From JBBDWZ01 sp050732575 (GTDB lineage: Bacteria; Gemmatimonadota; Gemmatimonadetes; Longimicrobiales; RSA9), in contig JBOHRF010000095.1 of NCBI GenBank assembly GCA_050732575.1, positions 1-16,354 on the forward strand: DNA of 16,354 nt, in the 5' to 3' direction. A program made the position numbers and the translations under genes. Below, one piece after another: positions 13,284 through 16,354 of this stretch (the first letter of the stretch is position 1; each line of letters starts with the position of its first letter). A model generated the notes under the pieces. The model worked only from the letters and a program-made list of their open reading frames with translations, did no database searches and was not told where the DNA came from.

Positions 13284-15251
13284 TCAGTCGGCCGCCTGGC
13301 TGGGCACGTGTCCTATTTCAGGCCGTTGCTCGTCACCCGGCTGATGTGGGGCTTTGCCCAGAATCGAACGTAGCTCCTCGCGATCCATGACTTCCTTGTC
13401 CAGCAATCGGCGCGCAATCTCGTCCAGGTTGGCGCGATCGCGACGCAGGATTTCGAGTGCACATAGATACTGCTCGGTCAGAATGCGACGCACTTCTTCA
13501 TCGATGGCGCGCGCGGTGGCGTCACTGAATTCGCGGCCGTCCAGCATCGGCTCGGGCAATTGCAGGAAGGGACTGCGCCGCCGGGCAAAGGTCACCGGAC
13601 CGAGCCGCTCGGACATGCCCAACTCGGCCACCATGCGGCGCGCAATCTCAGTGGCGCGCTCCAGGTCATTGCCAGCGCCACTGGAAAGCTCGTTGAAGAC
13701 GATTTCTTCGGCCGCTCGCCCGGCCAGCAGTACCGTGATGCGATCCAGCAGCTCGCGCTGCTGCATCAAGTAGCGATCGTCGGTGGGCAGCTGCTGTGTG
13801 TAGCCCAGGGCGGCAACACCGCGCGGGATAATCGAGATCTTGTGCACGGGATCGGCTGTGTCCACGCGTTCGGCTGCAATGCCGTGACCCGCCTCGTGAT
13901 GCGCTACGATCTCACGTTCTTTGGCATTGATGAGTCGGTTGCGTTTCTCCAGGCCCGCAATGATGCGATCGATGGCCGCATCGATGTCATCCATGGTGAC
14001 CTGGTTCCGATCATTGCGCGCGGCCAACAGTGCCGCCTCGTTCAGCAGATTGGCCAGATCAGCGCCCACGAATCCGGGCGTACGGCGCGAGACCACGGAC
14101 AGATCGACATCGGGCGCCAGCACGATGGCGCGCGCGTGCACGTTCAGGATCGCCTCGCGCCCTTGCATGTCGGGCCGGTCTACCACCACCTGGCGATCGA
14201 AGCGGCCCGGTCGCAGCAGCGCCGAATCCAGGATCTCCGGTCGGTTGGTGGCCGCCATGATGATCACGGCCGTGCGCGGGTCGAAGCCATCCATTTCGAC
14301 CAGCAACTGATTGAGCGTCTGCTCGCGCTCGTCATGGCCGCCCACCGCGCCACTGATGCCGCGCGCTTTGCCCAATGCATCCAATTCATCAATGAAAACA
14401 ATGCAGGGCGCTTGGGCCTTGGCCTGCTCGAACAGATCACGCACGCGTGCGGCGCCCACGCCCACGAACATCTCGACGAACTCTGAGCCGTTGATGGAAA
14501 AGAACGTGACGTTGGCCTCGCCTGCCACCGCCCGCGCCAGCAACGTCTTGCCTGTGCCCGGTGGACCGACCAGCAACACGCCCTTGGGGATCTTGGCGCC
14601 CAGCCGCACGAATTTGTCGGGCGTTTTCAGGAACTCAACCACTTCCATGAGCTCCTGTTTGGCCTCATCGGCACCGGCCACATCCTCGAACGTCACACCC
14701 GTGCCCGCTTCGCCCACCACGCGCGCGCGATTCTTCCCGATGGTCATGACACCCTGCGCCGGGTTCATGCGCCGCAGCATCCAGAACCAGGCCAGGATGA
14801 TGATGCCCATGGGCAGCAGCCAGATGAGCAACTGCCCGACCCAGCTCTGTGCAGTGGCCTCGTAGGTCACGCGCTTGGCATCGAGCAACGGGATTAGCGT
14901 TTCATCCTCGGGCGGGCGTACCGACGTGAGGATTTGCGCACCACCAGTCTTCTGCAAGCTGTCGATGACGGCCGCGCGGATCGCGTCCGGGCTCAGTACT
15001 ACCTGCTTGACCTGACCGGCAGCAATGCGTCCCTTCAATTCACTGTAGGGGATCTGTTTCGTGTTGCCCCGACCGAGCAGCGTGTTCAGGCCGATCAGGA
15101 TCACGAATGCAATAACGAAATAGAGGACGGAAAAACGCGTGCGGCGATTGCCCGCGGCCGGTGTGATCACGCGCCGCCGGTTGCGACCGATGTCACGGCG
15201 ATCGGTCTGCTTGCGGCGATCCGGTGCCGGATCCTGCCGTTCCTGTTCCAT
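13284..15251 (-). CDS. ftsH: ATP-dependent zinc metalloprotease FtsH
   Basis: Membrane-anchored AAA+ protease that extracts and degrades misfolded membrane proteins and regulators. The 655 residues show a basic N-terminal tail, a first membrane helix (about 41-59), a periplasmic domain, a second helix (about 141-158), Walker A GPPGTGKT (229-236), the pore loop FVGV (262-265), Walker B FIDELDALG (286-294), the SRH with TNRPEILDSALLRPGRFDRQ (335-354), and the protease site HEAGH (452-456) with D529 in GAGNDLERAT as third ligand. The basic tail before helix 1 is longer than in E. coli. The ATG at 15251 is chosen because a -10-like TACAAT lies 21 bases upstream; an in-frame ATG at 15287 precedes that element. 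The DHH gene follows after 17 bases. Confidence 0.95.
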   Translation of the reverse strand: MEQERQDPAPDRRKQTDRRDIGRNRRRVITPAAGNRRTRFSVLYFVIAFVILIGLNTLLGRGNTKQIPYSELKGRIAAGQVKQVVLSPDAIRAAVIDSLQKTGGAQILTSVRPPEDETLIPLLDAKRVTYEATAQSWVGQLLIWLLPMGIIILAWFWMLRRMNPAQGVMTIGKNRARVVGEAGTGVTFEDVAGADEAKQELMEVVEFLKTPDKFVRLGAKIPKGVLLVGPPGTGKTLLARAVAGEANVTFFSINGSEFVEMFVGVGAARVRDLFEQAKAQAPCIVFIDELDALGKARGISGAVGGHDEREQTLNQLLVEMDGFDPRTAVIIMAATNRPEILDSALLRPGRFDRQVVVDRPDMQGREAILNVHARAIVLAPDVDLSVVSRRTPGFVGADLANLLNEAALLAARNDRNQVTMDDIDAAIDRIIAGLEKRNRLINAKEREIVAHHEAGHGIAAERVDTADPVHKISIIPRGVAALGYTQQLPTDDRYLMQQRELLDRITVLLAGRAAEEIVFNELSSGAGNDLERATEIARRMVAELGMSERLGPVTFARRRSPFLQLPEPMLDGREFSDATARAIDEEVRRILTEQYLCALEILRRDRANLDEIARRLLDKEVMDREELRSILGKAPHQPGDEQRPEIGHVPSQAAD

Positions 15252-15265
15252 GACGGGCTCAGAGG

Positions 15266-15285
15266 GGCAAGGATTGTACCTTGCC
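15266..15285 (-). promoter_or_regulatory. Probable ftsH -10 element in the loop of an inverted repeat
   Basis: GGCAAGG (15266-15272) and CCTTGCC (15279-15285) form a perfect 7-base inverted repeat. Its 6-base centre, read on the minus strand, is TACAAT, 5 of 6 to the sigma-70 -10 consensus. Transcription would start near 15266, about 15 bases before the ftsH ATG at 15251. The symmetric flanks could bind a dimeric repressor or activator. The -35 region is weak and lies in the 12-base repeat array. Confidence 0.45.
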
Positions 15286-15289
15286 ATTG

Positions 15290-15337
15290 AAAAACGGTGA
15301 GAAAAACCGTAAGAAGAGCCATAAGAAAAAACGGAAG
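15290..15337. repeat. Four 12-base degenerate tandem repeats between ftsH and the threonine dehydratase gene
   Basis: Head-to-tail units on the + strand: AAAAACGGTGAG, AAAAACCGTAAG, AAGAGCCATAAG and AAAAAACGGAAG, followed by a partial copy. They fill the divergent intergenic region upstream of ftsH and overlap where -35 elements for both genes should lie. The A-tracts recur every 12 bases, about one helical turn, which could bend the DNA. Confidence 0.65.
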
Positions 15338-15365
15338 AAACAAGGCCGCGCAACCTGAGAGGGCC

Positions 15366-16316
15366 ATGGTAAGCTTGAACGACATTCAGCAGGCACGTGC
15401 ATCCGCCCAAGGTCGGATTCCACGCACGCCGCTCTTTGGTTCCACGGCATTGAGCCAACGTGTGGGCGCACGCGTCCTGCTCAAAGCTGAGTTCCTGCAG
15501 AAGACCGGCTCGTTCAAGGTGCGCGGTGTGCTGCACAAAATCAGCCGGCTCTCGCCGCAGCAGAAAGCTGCCGGTCTGATCTCTGTTTCTGCCGGCAACC
15601 ATGCGCAGGCGCTGGCCTTTGGCGCCAGCGCAGAAGGCGTGCGCAGCACGATCGTGATGCCAGCCACGGCATCACCCCTCAAAGTGCAGGCCAGCCGCGA
15701 ATACGGTGCCGAGATCATCCTGCACGGCAATGCCCAGGAAGCGTTTACCAAAATGGACGAGCTGCAACGGCAGCATGGCTACACACTGGTCCATCCCTAC
15801 GATGATGACGACATCATCGCTGGTCACGGCACGGCCGGCCTGGAAATCATGGAAGACCATCCTGCTGTTGATGTCGTGGTCGTACCCGTCGGTGGCGGCG
15901 GCCTCATCTCGGGTGTGGCCGCCGCGGTCAAACAATGCCGGCCTGCTGCCCGTGTGTACGGTGTCGAGCCGACCGGCGCAGCTACATTGCGCAAAGCACT
16001 CGATGCCGGACGGGTCGTCAAGCTCGACTCTATTCAGACCATTGCCGATGGATTGGCCGCGCCCATGTCAGGCGAACGTGTGCTGGAGCACGTGCACGCC
16101 TTCGTCGATGACGTGGTGCTCGTCACCGACGACGAAATCAAGGATGCGCTGCGCTTCGTATTGCAACGCTGCAAATTCCTGCTCGAGCCCGCGGGCGCGG
16201 CCGCCGTTGCTGCGCTGATGGTCGGACGGATTCCCTTGCCGCCCGGCGCGCAGGTCGTCGCCGTTGCCAGTGGCGGCAACATTGATCTCTCGCGCCTGCA
16301 GACACTACTGGCGTGA
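15366..16316 (+). CDS. Threonine/serine dehydratase, short catabolic type (no ACT domain)
   Basis: PLP enzyme of fold type II that deaminates L-threonine to 2-oxobutanoate (and L-serine to pyruvate). The PLP lysine is K51 in KTGSFKVRG (46-54), the substrate loop is SVSAGNHAQ (73-81), the phosphate cradle is GGGGLISG (176-183), and EPAGAAA (274-280) and ASGGN (301-305) complete the site. At 316 residues it ends after the catalytic domain, so it lacks the ACT regulatory domain of biosynthetic IlvA and resembles catabolic TdcB or a serine racemase-type enzyme; racemase activity cannot be excluded. The ATG at 15366 has GAGAGGG 2 bases before it; the frame is open back to 15297, but that stretch is repeat sequence. 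It is divergent from ftsH. The last 38 bases of the window after it show nothing recognisable. Confidence 0.92.
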   Translation: MVSLNDIQQARASAQGRIPRTPLFGSTALSQRVGARVLLKAEFLQKTGSFKVRGVLHKISRLSPQQKAAGLISVSAGNHAQALAFGASAEGVRSTIVMPATASPLKVQASREYGAEIILHGNAQEAFTKMDELQRQHGYTLVHPYDDDDIIAGHGTAGLEIMEDHPAVDVVVVPVGGGGLISGVAAAVKQCRPAARVYGVEPTGAATLRKALDAGRVVKLDSIQTIADGLAAPMSGERVLEHVHAFVDDVVLVTDDEIKDALRFVLQRCKFLLEPAGAAAVAALMVGRIPLPPGAQVVAVASGGNIDLSRLQTLLA

Positions 16317-16354
16317 AGTCCGGGTGGGGCAGGCGCGGGCGCGCGTTGCGGGCG

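Noticed and set aside
13560..14486. Long + strand open frame opposite ftsH (308 codons)
   Set aside because: It lies antisense inside the conserved AAA and protease domains of FtsH; its translation is rich in His, Gln and Arg, typical of a shadow frame in high-GC DNA.
15252..15602. N-terminal extension of FtsH upstream of 15251
   Set aside because: The extension is antisense to the threonine dehydratase gene and crosses the 12-base repeats; the FtsH family begins close to the first membrane helix, and a -10-like element lies at 15273-15278.

Overview
The window is dense, high-GC bacterial DNA (roughly 60-65% by eye). It holds 15 intact protein genes and one short gene remnant, on both strands. 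I saw no rRNA, tRNA, CRISPR array, insertion sequence or phage gene. No gene-free gap exceeds 300 bases; the largest are about 250 bases (11233-11483) and 226 bases (9387-9612). A lipoprotein signal and a membrane-anchored FtsH are present. GC content, gene mix and degenerate short-period repeats between genes make Gemmatimonadota my best guess, but no marker gene proves it.

Layout. 2-1153 (-): family 2 glycosyltransferase with a membrane tail. 1313-2763 (+): class V aminotransferase/kynureninase-like enzyme overlapping a MazG-type pyrophosphohydrolase. 2766-2858 (-): apparent Nudix hydrolase tail, directly behind and in frame with a zinc-type dehydrogenase (2859-3881, -). 3994-6064 (+): a three-gene unit joined by overlapping stop/start codons: an uncharacterised acidic protein, proline dehydrogenase and QueE. 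A perfect inverted repeat at 6073-6108 closes it and faces the end of the opposing gene. 6116-8741 (-): a small HNH protein followed by a 766-residue lipoprotein with an HEVAH zinc-protease motif. 8796-9386 (+): a CoA-pyrophosphatase-type Nudix hydrolase. 9394-9623: inverted arrays of a 9-base repeat where that gene meets an E1-alpha gene (9613-10749, -), which lies behind a HIT protein (10783-11232, -). 11484-12107 (+): a V4R-like cysteine-containing protein. 12115-15251 (-): FtsH followed by a DHH phosphoesterase. 15366-16316 (+): threonine dehydratase, divergent from ftsH across a 12-base repeat array.

How the genes work together. Most are housekeeping or amino-acid and nucleotide metabolism: nucleotide-pool cleaning (MazG, Nudix, HIT, DHH), amino-acid breakdown (proline dehydrogenase, threonine dehydratase, kynureninase-like enzyme, E1-alpha), tRNA queuosine synthesis (QueE) and membrane-protein quality control (FtsH). 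I see no classical defence or secondary-metabolite cluster. The least explained items are the HExxH lipoprotein, the V4R-like protein, the acidic protein coupled to proline dehydrogenase, the Nudix tail, and the different short-period repeat arrays in the intergenic gaps.
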